The notes: generated by a model from the letters alone, not told the origin. Counted from the stretch's first letter, positions 34,561-45,291 are shown. The stretch: DNA of 64,000 nt from Eptesicus fuscus (GCF_027574615.1 NC_072473.1:115302529-115366528); one strand, 5' to 3'. Made by a program: numbers and translations.

Positions 34561-35970
34561 CCATTAATGTGATTAAAAATAATTATTATGTGCCTAGGTG
34601 TAGGTCTTTTGGTGTTCATCTTGATTGGGACTCTCTGTTTCCTGAACTTGAGTGACTTTTTCCTTTACCAGGTTAGAGAAATTTTCTGCCATTATTTCTT
34701 CAAACAGGTTCTCTATTCCTTTCTCAGATTCTGCTCCTTCTGGTACCTCTACAATACAAATGTTATGTTTCATGTTGTCCCAAAGCTCCCTTACACTCTC
34801 TTACTTTTTTATTTTATTTTTCCATTTGCTGCTCTGAATGGGTATTTTTTCCTTCCTTGTCTTCTAATTCCCTGATTCAGTCCTCAGATTCTTCTAGTCT
34901 ACTGTTGAATCTTTCCAGTGTGTTCTTTATTTCAGCTATGTCATTCCTCATTTCCAGTTGATTTTTTTAAATTTTATTTTATTGTTTAAAGTATTACAAA
35001 GAGTAGTACATATGTCTCCTTTTCCCCCCATTGACCTTCCCCCGGCCTCTCCTACCCCCCGGCACGTGTCCTCATCCTTTCCCCCCAGTGTCTTGTGTCC
35101 ATTGGTTATGCTTATATGCATGCATACAAGTCCTTCAGTTGACCTTATTTATTGTTTTAAACTCTCTTTTCATGTTGGTATAGCTCTCATCAAGACCCTT
35201 ATCATTCTCATTAAGTTGCTTACAGTTCTCACTGAATTGTTTGAGCACTCTTATTACCATTACTCTGAATTCATTATCTGACAAATTGTTTATCTCCATT
35301 TCATTTAGTTCCTTTCTGGCAATTCCTCCTTTTCTTTCATGTGTGGGTTGTTTCTTTGTCTTCCCATTTTTGCTGTCCCTTTGTTTTTGTTTCTATGTAT
35401 TAGATCAAACTGCTGTGCCTCCCAGATTTTGTTGTGTGGTCTTATGTAGTAGGTGTTTTGTGGGACCCAGTGGTGAAATGAAAATTCTTGTGCTCTGGGT
35501 TAAAAACAAACAAGCAAACAACCAAACAAAATGAAACAAAAGTGTGGCTTTCTCTCTGAACAGCTCATCTACTGGTTTCATACTCCACCGCTGCCAGAAG
35601 CTCTGCCACCTTTCATAGCTGGATGTTACATGGGCCATGGGTCTCAGCTCTGGTGCTCCAGGCTGTGGAGCCCAACCTGGGTTCTGGTCCTCTTATCTTG
35701 TGAGGAAATAGACCCTCCCATATCCCAGTGCTTCTTCCTCACTGCTGGTCTGCCATCCCTGGAAGCTGGGTCAGCTCCTCTCACAACCTCATCCTTCCTA
35801 CTGGTCTCCAGGTGTTTTCTGTCCTTCCTTGATATAAGTCTCCTCCTCAGCTGGACCTCAGTTGGTAATTTCAGGTGAATGTTCTCCAACTTAGTTGTGT
35901 TTTGTGTCTGGCTCTGGGACAAGGTGCACGGTAGATCAGCCTATTCTGCCACCATTTTTCTCCCTCAAAG
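34561..35970 (-). mobile_element. Older L1: ORF1 plus 5' UTR
   Basis: The reverse complement shows L1 ORF1 (RRM and C-terminal part at the left, coiled coil towards 35,330) and a 5' UTR whose outer end, gccaccatttttctccct at about 35,952-35,969, is the complement of an L1 start. ORF1 is frameshifted. ORF2 is absent at the left. It is interrupted by the insert at 34,962-35,135. Confidence 0.8.
34962..35135 (-). mobile_element. Short bat L1 3' end
   Basis: 174 bp of L1 3' UTR (type 'gtattacaaagagtagtacatatgtctcc', with 'atgcatgcatacaag') inserted into the older L1 ORF1. It is flanked by cagttga at 34,955-34,961 and 35,136-35,142. Confidence 0.88.
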
Positions 35971-38600
35971 TGTATTTTGATTTCTTCCTTGATCTCATTG
36001 TTAACCTATTCATTGTTTATTAACATGTTATTTAGCCTCCATATGTTTGTGTGTTTTTCAAAGTTTTTTTCTTGTGATTGATTTCTAGTTTCATACCATT
36101 GTGTTCAGAAAAGATTTTTTTTTTTAATTTTGTCTAAAGTTTTACATATGTCTTCTTTTTCCCCAATTGACCCCCTCAGCCATTCCCACTGTTCTCCACA
36201 GTGGCTGCATCAGTCTGCATTTCCACCAGCAGTGCAGGAGGGTTCCTTTTTCTCCATATCCTCATCAGCACTTGCAGAAAAGTTTCTTGATATAATTTCA
36301 ATCGTCTTAAATTTTTTGAGACTTGTTTTGTGTCTAAACATATGGTCTATTCTAAAATATGTTCCAAATGAGCATGAAAAGAATGTATATTCTGCTGATT
36401 TGAGGTTAAATGCTCTGAAGATATAAATTAAATCCATGTGATCTAGTGTGTCATTTAAAGCTGCCATTTCTTTGTTTATTTTCTGTCTGAAAGCTCCCCT
36501 TCTATGAATGTAGTACTGTCTATCTCTTTGTGTCCATCAAGATTTGCTTTATATATTTAGGTGCTCCTATGTTGGTTGAATAAATACTTACAAGGGCTAT
36601 ATCCTCTTGTTGGATTAATCCTGTTATCATTTGAAATGTCCTTTTTTGTCTGTTATAGCCTTTGAATTAAAACATATTTTGTCTGTTATAAATATTACTA
36701 CCCCAGCACTATTTTTTCACTTCCATTTGCATGGATTATCTTTTTTCATCTATTTATTTTCAGTTTGTATTTGTCTTTAATTCTCAGGTGGGTCTCTTGT
36801 AGACAGCATGTCTACAGGTCTTGTTTTTTCCATCCATTCAGTTACTCTCTGTCTTTTGATTGGAGCATTTAAGCCATTTACATTTAATGTGATTATTGAT
36901 AGACATATATTTTTTGCTATTTTATTATACATATTTATGCTCCTCTTTACTTTTTTATTTTTTTAAGAAGGCCCTTTAACATTTCTTGCAATATTGGTTT
37001 GGTGTTAATGAACTCCTTTAGCTTTCTCTTGTCTGAGAAGCTCTTTATTTCTCCTTCAATTTTAAATACTAGCCTTGCTGGTAGAGTAGTCTTTGCTGTA
37101 GGTATTTGCTTTTTATCACTTTGAATATTTCATACCAATCCCTTCTGGCCTGAAAAGTTTTTGTTGAGAAATCAGCTGACATTCTTATGGGGAATTTCTT
37201 GTAGGTAACTAACTCTCTCTTGCTGCTTTTAAGATTTTCTCTTTGCTTTGATGTTTGCCAGTTTAATTATGATGTCTCTTGGTGTATGTCTCTTTGGGTT
37301 TATCTTTTTTGGCACTTTGTGTTTCCTGGACTTGTGTGTCTTTTTCTTTTACCTGGTTAGGGAATTTTTCAGTGGTTATTAGTTTAAATGGGTTCTTGAT
37401 CCCTTACTTTCTCTTCTTCTGGTACCTTTATGATACAGATGTTTTTATGATTCTTGTTGTCCCAGAGATCCCTTAATTTAATCTTCATTTTTAAATTATC
37501 TTCATTTTTAACTATCTTAATTTTCCTTTTTGGTGCTGTGGTGGGGGTTTTCTGATACCTTGTCTTCCAAATCACTGATTTTATCCTCTGCTTCCCATAG
37601 TATGTTATTAATTCCTTCTAGTGCATTCTTTATTTTACATTATTATATTCTTCATTTCTGACTACTTCTTTTTTGATGGTTTCTATCTCCTTTTTTATGA
37701 TTATTTTCTCTCTGTTTAAGTTCTCACTGAATTCATCCATTCTTCCCATAATTTCCTTGAGCATCCTTATAACCATTGTTTTGAATTCTGTATTTGATAG
37801 ATTGCTTGCTTTCATTTCATTTAGTTATTTTTTGGGGGGATTTCTCCTGTTCTTTCTTTAGAGGCATATTTTTTATCTTCTCATTTTGGTTGACTCTCTG
37901 TATTTGTTTCTGTGTATTTGGTAGAGCTGCTACATCTCCCATTCTTCAGATGGTGGCCTTATTTAATAGGGGCAAGTAGGAGTTTGAGGGGGCTCAGTGG
38001 TACAGTCTCCCTGACCACCTGAGCTAGGTGCTCCATGAATGGCTCTTGTGTGGGTTACGTGAGCTCTCTTATTGTAATTGAGTCTTGATTGCTGTTGGCC
38101 TGTCAGTGGGTGGGGTTGATGCACAGGCATCTGACTGTGAGAATACACTCTGATCACAGTGTAGGAGCTGCTGTGCAGGGGCTGACACTGTGAAGTGAAA
38201 ATCGTCCCAGCAGTGTCTGGTGCCTGCTGAGATTTTCTTTTGGATGTGCCACTTGTGGATCTAACTGGGTTGTGCTCTAATGTTGTCTGAAAATCACCAC
38301 CAGGTGTCTTGGTTCTGGTGCCTCTTGGGAATAAGTATGAGCAGGTCAAGATCAGGCACTTCTTTTGACTGGCCTTGGGCTGCCTGTTAAGAGCTACACA
38401 GAGATGCATAGTTTGTGGCTTCCTCTGCTGGGCCTGGATGCACATGGGAGGGTCCAAGCTGCATAACAAGTAAGGCTTCCAAGCCCAGGGGCAGGTCTGC
38501 AAAAGGCCCAAGGATCCTGGAGATTTACCTCTGCCCGTTGGCTGCCTCTTTGGCTCTTTCACTGAAAGAACCTCTCACCCTATACAAGTTATATGAAGCA
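35971..38600 (-). mobile_element. Older L1: ORF2 start, ORF1, 5' UTR
   Basis: A second minus-strand L1 copy. Order from the left: ORF2 endonuclease region (35,971-36,950), ORF1 (about 37,000-37,860) and a 5' UTR of about 0.7 kb (37,900-38,600) with a 199-codon frame that has no protein motif. The rest of ORF2 and the 3' end are missing, cut at the 5' end of the neighbouring L1 (35,970). All frames are broken. Confidence 0.8.
36114..36274 (-). mobile_element. Short L1 insert with internal deletion
   Basis: A poly(T) stretch and about 60 bp of L1 3' UTR are joined directly to about 90 bp of ORF2 ('ctgttctccacagtggctgc'), so the ORF2 end and part of the 3' UTR are missing. It is flanked by cagaaaag at 36,106-36,113 and 36,275-36,282. 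Confidence 0.82.
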
Positions 38601-39330
38601 GGTTAAAATTTTCATATTCATATTTTCTATTGATCTTAAAGTATATGTCTTTACTGTTAGAGTGGTATTTGTTGAATGTTTATTATTTTTAGATTATCAA
38701 TTTAAATAGAACTTGATTATCCCATTAGGCAGTAAAACCTTGAGCACTAGGATTATTTCTAATCTTCATATCCTTTCATGGATTTTTCCTTAAACGGAAG
38801 ATATGATTTTTTTCCTAAAACATTAGGAGGTTGCTCTTATATATCTATTTCTTGTGTTAAAGATCTGCACACATGTGTGTGTGCACCTTATGTTGAAAAT
38901 GTTATTTATTTTAAACTTCCAGATATTATCTTCTTATTACCTTAAATTTCCATAATTATATTTTATTATTATGCATTTTATGAATTGTATTGTTTTTTTA
39001 GTGAGTACAATATCCAGAGACTGGCAATGCTCATTAAACATGTGCTATAAAATGTAGCTAATGGCTGAAAATAGTAGCAATTTTTTTCCAACTGGACTGC
39101 TTACATTTATTCCAGGTGCTGAAGGCAGATATTCTGAATACTCTTGAGCAATCACACCTGATTTTATCAAGAAAGCATGGACTGCAGCATGTGATCATAA
39201 GAGTTATTACAGGAATTAGTAGACAGTGTTTCCCAAGATTAGAGCAATACATAAAATTAAAGTCTGTAGATACCTGCTTTTTTTAGTTGTTTCTGAGAAA
39301 GGGAATCTGCTTGAGATATAAAACTCAATT

Positions 39331-39332
<2 letters not shown>
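38601..39332. other. AT-rich unannotated stretch
   Basis: No gene or repeat family was recognised. Confidence 0.4.
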
Positions 39333-39372
<40 letters not shown>

Positions 39373-39392
39373 TCACACACACACTCACTCAC
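39333..39392. repeat. (AC)n microsatellite
   Basis: About 60 bp of AC repeats with a few ACTC interruptions at the right. Confidence 0.95.
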
Positions 39393-39810
39393 TTTTTTTC
39401 CTGTGTGAACACTTCAAATAAAATCAGTATTTAAATAAAATTTGTTTTCCTTTGAGGAAAATATGTTTTCCTCAGTGCCTTGTGATATCAGTGGGAAGAT
39501 GACTAAAATGCTATTCATTTAAATACACCACTTGAGATTTTAGTTGTTTACCTGCAGAAGGCTTACTTTCATATGCAGAATATCATTGGAAGTTATTTTG
39601 TGAAGCATATGAATAGGTAAAAAATAGGTACCCTAGGATTTTCCCACAAAGTCTGTTTATATCCTATCATTTTTCACTCTCATATAGAATTTTAAGCATA
39701 AGTAAGCTCTATTTATTCAATTAATCTGGAGAAATGCTGGGTTCAAAGGTTATGGTCATTTCTTTCATTTGATTTTTATTTTGGAAGCCCAACCAGACAT
39801 GTCAAATAAA
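39393..39810. other. Unannotated stretch
   Basis: No gene or repeat family was recognised. Confidence 0.4.
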
Positions 39811-39824
39811 AGGAAGGTAATATT

Positions 39825-40092
39825 AGCCCTGGCTGGTACTTCTCAATGGTTAGAGTGCCAACCTATGCACCAAAGGGTCATGGGTTTGATTACCAGTCAA
39901 GGGCACATACCTGGGTTGCAGGTTCAATCCCTGGCCGATTCAGGGCACATGCGGGAGGCAAACAATCAATGTATCTCTCTCATATTGATGTTTGTTTTTT
40001 TATCTCTCTCTCTCTTTTTCCCTACCTTCCTCCCTACCACTCTCTCCAAAAATCAATGGAAAAAATATCCTCTGGTGAAGATTAACGGAAAA
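39825..40092 (+). mobile_element. tRNA-derived SINE (long-tailed type)
   Basis: It starts gccctggctggtacttctcaatgg, has a B-box-like gggtttgattacc, a CT-rich block and the aaaatcaatggaaaaaatatcc 3' end. Imperfect flanks of the type aggaa(a)ggtaatat (about 39,811-39,823 and 40,095-40,108) look like a TSD. Confidence 0.9.
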
Positions 40093-40108
40093 AAAGGAAA
40101 GGTAATAT

Positions 40109-40677
40109 ATTTTCTCATACCATTATTGTAAAAAATTGACAGAATCTTTTTGAAAATAAAAGTTTAAAAAAATTAAAATTACATAAAAATGATGAAATAT
40201 TTTTATATGCATGTAACACAGCAGCTGTGGTATTCATTGAGTTCCATGCAACTTAATGACCTCCCAGTTTGTGATAGTTTATGAGCATGTAATAATATAC
40301 AAATAGAATTTACTACAGAATTACTAGTGATAGCTGTTCATTACTGGAATGGTGAAACCAAAGAACACTTTTCCTCATGAAAGCTTTTTTTCTTTCCTAT
40401 AAGAAAAATCTTACATAGTCACTAGTTTTCAGAAAAAAAAAATCAATCACTCGGGTCTACATATATTAACCTAAGAAATGGGTTAGTCAAGGGAGAAAAT
40501 TAAAGATAATATGTGGGTGAGAGTGGTAGAAAGGAATGAGAGAAAGAGATCTGAAGCTTTTACTTAAATATTTATTTAAGCTATATGAAAAATGCTGCCA
40601 TCCTCATTGATTCAAAATTGAAGTTTGGTATAGTTATTACTACATTATTATGCAAGGACTTGATATTGTCACTGAGG
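40109..40677. other. AT-rich unannotated stretch
   Basis: No gene or repeat family was recognised. Confidence 0.4.
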
Positions 40678-40692
40678 AACCATCTTCACATC

Positions 40693-40815
40693 ATCATTAT
40701 TATTTTTTTTTTTGGTACTAGCCTTGCATCCCCAGAATAAATCCCACTTGGTCATGGTGTATGATCTTTTTAATGTATTGCTGGATCCAGTTTGCTAATA
40801 TTTTGTTGAGGATTT
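40693..40815 (-). mobile_element. L1 ORF2-internal fragment with its own poly(A)
   Basis: About 100 bp of L1 ORF2 (RT region, complement of ..gggatgcaaggctagtacc) ends directly in an A-run (TTTTTTTTTTT on +). It is flanked by the 15-bp repeat aaccat(c/t)ttcacatc at 40,678-40,692 and 40,816-40,830. There is no ORF2 C-terminal part and no 3' UTR. It looks like a retroposed, prematurely polyadenylated L1 transcript. Confidence 0.85.
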
Positions 40816-40830
40816 AACCATTTTCACATC

Positions 40831-41442
40831 TTTACCACTAAGGTTTTAGACACAATTTAGAGTCTGTCCAATGAGATGCACCACAAAGAGACTTAGAAAA
40901 CAGATGGGTGATAGAAATCATGTGTCTTTATTATAAGAGATAGCAATTGTCGATACCAGGTTTGCCAGAGATGACTAATTGTCACAGTCAGCCAGACTCT
41001 ATCTTTCCCTGTTAAGTCACTTATGTCAGAGCTGCAGGGAAAGTGTGACATTTTCATTTGTTTTCTACAGTTTCCTGACTATAACTGCAATAATGAATCT
41101 GAAACCTACTGGTGTTCCAAGACTGACTTCCAAGCTTTTCAATGGTCTTAAGCACTTAATTGTCTGTATTAAATCTCTTTTCTAGAAATACCTAGAATAA
41201 TTTTTATGTCCCATAACATGTATTGATATACTCTCATTATTACAATGTTTGAGATGACTGCTTTTGATTAACAAAATTAATCCAATTATATTTTCTTTAG
41301 TATAGTTATTCAATTCAGATAGTACATATGCTCTAATTGTTTTTCAAAGCCTTTTTCCCCTTCAAGTTGAATGGTAAAATATGAACCTTTGCATCCGCTT
41401 ATGGCAGGGCACATTGCAATTACCAACCATTATTTATTGGTT
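40831..41442. other. Unannotated stretch
   Basis: No gene was recognised. 40,840-41,165 has more balanced composition than its surroundings and no repeat match that I know; it could be an unassigned old repeat or conserved non-coding DNA. Confidence 0.35.
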
Positions 41443-41453
41443 ATCTGCTACTT

Positions 41454-41456
<3 letters not shown>

Positions 41457-41498
<42 letters not shown>

Positions 41499-41703
41499 TT
41501 TATTGATTTTTTACAGAGAGGAAGAGAGAGGGATAGAGAGTTAGAAACATCGATGAGAGAGAAACATCGATCAGCTGCCTCTTGCACACCCCCTACTGGG
41601 GATGTGCCCGCAACCAAGGTACATGCCCTTGACCGGAATCGAACCCGGGACCCTTGAGTCCGCAGGCCGACGCTCTATCCACTGAGCCAAACCGGTTTTG
41701 GCA
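41457..41703 (-). mobile_element. Young VES SINE with 14-bp TSD
   Basis: The best-preserved VES in the window: a T-run of nearly 40 bases at the left (long poly(A) tail), aatatattttattgattttt, intact paired 'gatgagagagaaacatcgat' and an intact tRNA-like head with B-box complement ggaatcgaacc. Perfect TSD atctgctactttct at 41,443-41,456 and 41,704-41,717. The long tail and exact TSD suggest a recent insertion. Confidence 0.97.
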
Positions 41704-41862
41704 ATCTGCTACTTTCTGAACACTGTGCTATGTCCTGGTGTTAAAAGAATGCTGTATAGCACATTTTATGTTTACAATCTCATATGAGGAATGGCAATAC
41801 TTGGTCTTTGATAACTGAGATTTCTTTTATAATAAAGACTTATGTTAAAGATCTGCACACAT

Positions 41863-41882
41863 GTTAGCCTTTTATTATATAG
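41863..41882 (-). mobile_element. Solo Helitron 5' terminus
   Basis: The 20 bases ttagccttttattatatagg, followed by agata, are the complement of the first bases of a HeliBat 5' end, but no Helitron body follows at the left. A similar solo end occurs at 44,831. Confidence 0.65.
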
Positions 41883-41935
41883 GAGATATATATATACACA
41901 CATATATATATGGGTTAGGTAGATTATCTTATTTT

Positions 41936-42169
41936 ATCACACACCATAGTGTCAACCCAACAGCCCTCCGCTGCCAGCCTGGTCACCCCCAACGGCCCTC
42001 CCTGCTGGCCTGGTCGCCACCAACTACCCTCCCCTGCCAGACTGTTCGACCCTAACCCCCTGCTAGCCTGATCTGATCCCCAACTGCCCTCCTCTACCAA
42101 TCTGGTCACCCCTAACTGCCCTTCCCTGCAGGCCTGGTCCCTCCCAACTGCCCTCCCCTCATAGTATAA
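41936..42169 (-). mobile_element. Helitron minisatellite remnant
   Basis: 'ctgccagcctggtcacccccaac'-type units in minus-strand orientation, without termini. 41,978-42,074 is near-identical (one mismatch seen) to 42,905-43,001 in the Helitron further right. It is truncated at the right by the Helitron starting at 42,170. Confidence 0.8.
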
Positions 42170-42562
42170 CTAGAGGCCCAATGCATGAAATTCGTGCAGG
42201 AGGGGGGTGTTCCTCAGCCTGGCCTGTGCCACCTTGCAATCTGGGATCCCTCTCTCCTAACTGTCCGCCTGCTCACTCCTTACCACTTGGCTTGCCACTC
42301 CTTACCACCCACCTGCTTGCTCCTTACCGCTTGGCTCCACGCTCTTTAGCACTGCCATGGGGGCAGGAGAGGCCACCGCCACTGCTCTCGCTAGCCATGA
42401 GACTGGCTTCTGGCTGAGCAGCACTTCTGCTGTGGGAGTGCACTGACCACTATGGGGAAGTTCCTGCATTGATTGTCTGCCCCCTGGTGGTCAGTTCACA
42501 TCATAGCAACCGGTCATTCTGGTAATTCCACCATAATGGTTGCTGGGCTTTTATTATATAGA
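42170..42562 (-). mobile_element. HeliBat-type Helitron, 393 bp
   Basis: The 3' terminus is at the left (ctag at 42,170-42,173, then atgcatgaaattcgtgca) and the 5' terminus at the right (ttttattatataga, ending 42,562). It includes a CTGCCCCCTGGTGG motif (42,477-42,490; CTCF-like on the minus strand). Its 5' end abuts the next Helitron with no spacer. Confidence 0.93.
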
Positions 42563-43151
42563 TTAGAGGACCAGTGCATGAAATTAGTGCACAGAGGGGG
42601 TATCCCTCAGCCTGTCCTGCACCCTCTCCAATCTGGGACCCCTCAAGGGATGTCTGACTGCAGGGATCAGGCCTAAACTGGCAATCAGACATCCCTCTTG
42701 CAATCCAGGACCACTGGCTCCTAACCACATACCTGCCTGCCTGCTTAATGCCCCCAACTGCCCTCCCTTGCCGACCTGATCACCCCCAACTTTCCTCCCC
42801 TGCCAGCCAACCTGGTCACCCCCAACAGCCCTCCCCTGCTGGCCTGGTCACCCCAACAGCCCTCCCATGCTGGCCTGGTCAACCCAACAGCCCTCCCCTG
42901 CCATCCTGGTCACCCCCAACGGCCCTCCCTGCTGGCCTGGTTGCCACCAACTACCCTCCCCTGCCAGACTGTTCGACCCTAACCCCCTGCTAGCCTGATC
43001 TCGCCCCTAAACCCCTGCCAGCCTGATCTTGCCCTTAACTACCTCTGCCTCAGCCCCCACCACCATGGCTTTGTCTGGAAGGAAGTCAGAGGTCCGGAAG
43101 ATGGCCAGTCAACCCAGTCTAATTAGCATATTACCCTTTTATTAGTATAGA
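42563..43151 (-). mobile_element. HeliBat-type Helitron, 589 bp, tandem to previous
   Basis: The 3' terminus ttag starts at 42,563 immediately after the neighbour's 5' end, with the hairpin gtgcatgaaattagtgcac; the 5' terminus is cttttattagtataga, ending 43,151 before T. The middle is a minisatellite of 'ccaacagccctcccctgctggcctggtca' units. The 5' end is a subtype with ATGCTAAT in place of ATGCAAAT, also seen at 47,697-47,907. Confidence 0.93.
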
Positions 43152-43344
43152 TGAGAATTGATTATACTATAAACTTTATAATTAGTAAATTTAAGTTCCA
43201 TTTTTGTACAACATTCTACTTTGTTTGCCAAGTAATACAGATGAATAAATTATAGTCCATTTCCTAATGTACTCACAATCTAGTGGCAAGTGCAGGCATG
43301 GGCATGACAAATTATAATAAGTTGAGGTTACAATGCATTCAACA

Positions 43345-43983
43345 TCCTATATATAAAGAGGTAATATGAAAATTGACCCTCATGCCTTCACAAGATGGCT
43401 GCCTACGACCAGGCCAGCAAGGGGGTTAGTGAAGGATGACCAAATGACTGAACAAGCAGGCTGCGTGGGGCAACCAGGATGGCAGGGGAGTTAGTGATAG
43501 ACGACCTAATGACTGAACAAGCAGGCTGTGTGGGGCAACCAGGCCAGCTGGGGGGGGGTGAGGGGTGACAAGGCCAGCATGGGGGGCAGTTGGGGGTGAC
43601 CAGGATAGCAGGGGACATAGTTAAGGGCAAACAGGCCTGCAGAGGGGGACATTTGGGGGCAACCAGGACAACGGGGGGGGGCAGTAAGAGGTGACTAGGT
43701 CAGCAGGGGGAGCAGTTAGGGGTGACAAGGCCAGTGGGAGGGCAGTTGGGGGAGATTAGGCTGGCAGGGGGAGAAGTGAGGGGTGACTAGGCCAGCAGGG
43801 GGGGCAGTTGGGGGTGACCAGGCAGGCAGGCAGGTGAGAGATTAGGAGCCAGCAGTCCAGGATTGTGAGAGAGATGTCCAACTGCCAGTTTAGGCCTGAT
43901 CCTAAGGGGTCCCGGATTGGAGAGGGTGCAGGCTGGGTTGAGGGGAACCCCCCATGCACGAATTTTGTGCACCGGGCCTCTAG
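43345..43983 (+). mobile_element. HeliBat-type Helitron, 639 bp
   Basis: It starts TCCTATATATAAAG after A and ends with the hairpin atgcacgaattttgtgca, then gggcctctag before T (43,984). A CAAGATGGC word lies at 43,391. A 65-bp duplication containing aatgactgaacaagcaggctg (43,443 and 43,508) precedes the 'ggggcagttgggggtgaccagg' minisatellite. Confidence 0.95.
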
Positions 43984-44129
43984 TAGAAGTATAAACAAAA
44001 TACTATGATAGTACAAGCAAATGGTTTTAGTTCTGTATCAAAGAGTTGAACAAAATTTGGCTTTATGAATAGAAATATTATCTGTGTCTAATTTGAATTT
44101 GAGCAAGGCTAAAGGAAATGACATTTTTG

Positions 44130-44318
44130 CCCACTTGTCATGGTTCAGTGGTTGAGTGTTGACCTATGAACCAGGAGGTCATGGTTCTATTCTCAGTCAT
44201 GGATTTGAGGCTCGATCCCGAATAGGGGGCATGCAGGAGGCAGCTGATCAATGATTATCTCTCATCACTGATGTTTCTATCTCTCTCTCCCTCTCTCTTC
44301 CTCTCTGACATCAATAAT
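44130..44318 (+). mobile_element. tRNA-derived SINE
   Basis: Sense SINE with degraded head (gtcatggttcagtggttgagtg), B-box-like ggttctattctc, 'gggggcatgcaggaggcagctgatc', CT-rich block and tail catcaataatata running into (TA)n. Confidence 0.87.
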
Positions 44319-44339
44319 ATATATATATATATATATATA

Positions 44340-44822
44340 TTAGAGGCCTGGTGCACAAAATTTGTGCACGGGGTGTGTGTGTGTGTGTGTGTGTGTTCCT
44401 CAGCCCAGCCTCTCCAATCTGGGACCCCTCAAAGGATGTCTGAATGCTTGTTTAAGCCCTCCCCTGCTGGCCTAGTTACCCCTAACTTCCCTCCACTGCA
44501 GGCCTGGTCATCCCCAACTGCCCTCCCCTGCAGTCCTGGTCCCCCCCAACTGCCCTCCCCTGCAGGCCTGGTCACTCCCCACTGCCCTCCCTTGCAAGCC
44601 TGGTCCCCCCCAACTGTTCTCCCCTGCTGGCGTGAGTCCCCCCCAACTGTCCTCCTCTACCAACCTGGTCACCCCTAACTGCCCTTCCCTGCAGGCCTGG
44701 TCCCTCCCAACTGCCCTCCCCTGCTGGCTATCTTGTGGTGGCCATCTTGTGTCCACATGGGGCGGCCATCTTGTGTGTTGGAGTGACGGTCAATTTGCAT
44801 ATTAGCCATTTATTATATAGGA
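44340..44822 (-). mobile_element. HeliBat-type Helitron, 483 bp
   Basis: The 3' terminus is ttag at 44,340 after a (TA)n tract, with the hairpin gtgcacaaaatttgtgcac; the 5' terminus tttattatatagga ends at 44,822. It contains a (GT)n tract at 44,373-44,396, a minisatellite, two GCCATCTTG words (44,741 and 44,765; YY1-like on minus) and an octamer complement ATTTGCAT (44,793-44,800). Confidence 0.95.
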
Positions 44823-44830
44823 TATATATA

Positions 44831-44854
44831 TCCTATATAATAAAAGGCTAATAT
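44831..44854 (+). mobile_element. Solo Helitron 5' terminus
   Basis: TCCTATATAATAAAAGGCTA followed by ATAT then gives way to (TA)n; the Helitron body is missing. It faces the 5' end of the minus Helitron (44,822), forming a perfect 36-bp palindrome (44,809-44,844). Confidence 0.75.
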
Positions 44855-44859
44855 ATATA

Positions 44860-45168
44860 TCCTATATAATAAATGGCTAATATGCAAATTGACCGAATGG
44901 CAGAACAACTGGTCGCTATGACGCTTACTGACTGCCAGGGGGCAGACACTCAATGCAGGAGCTGCCCCCTGGTGGTCAGTGTGCTCCCACAGGGGGAGCA
45001 CCATTCAGCGAGGAGCCCAGAACCAGGCTCACAGCTGACGAGTGCAGTAGCAGTGGCAGGAGCCTCTCTCGCTTCCGCGGCATCCTCCAAGGGCTCCCGG
45101 ACTGCAAGAGGGCACAGGCCTGGATGAAGGACCCCCTCCAAGTGCATGAATTTCATGCACTGGGCCTC

Positions 45169-45171
<3 letters not shown>
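44860..45171 (+). mobile_element. HeliBat-type Helitron, 312 bp
   Basis: It starts TCCTATATAATAAAT and ends with the perfect hairpin gtgcatgaatttcatgcac, then gggcctctag before T. Octamer ATGCAAAT at 44,882-44,889. Inverted CTCF-like pair: 44,931-44,945 (weaker) and 44,961-44,975 (complement of CCACCAGGGGGCAGC). Confidence 0.95.
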
Positions 45172-45226
<55 letters not shown>

Positions 45227-45240
45227 GCACACACACACAC

Positions 45241-45290
<50 letters not shown>

Positions 45291-45291
45291 G
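45172..45291. repeat. Compound (GT)n(TA)n(AC)n(TG)n microsatellite
   Basis: Alternating GT, TA, AC and TG tracts start directly at the Helitron 3' end. Confidence 0.95.

Noticed and set aside
37963..38562. 199-codon minus open frame
   Set aside because: It falls in the 5' UTR of an older L1 and has no known motif or coding-like neighbours.
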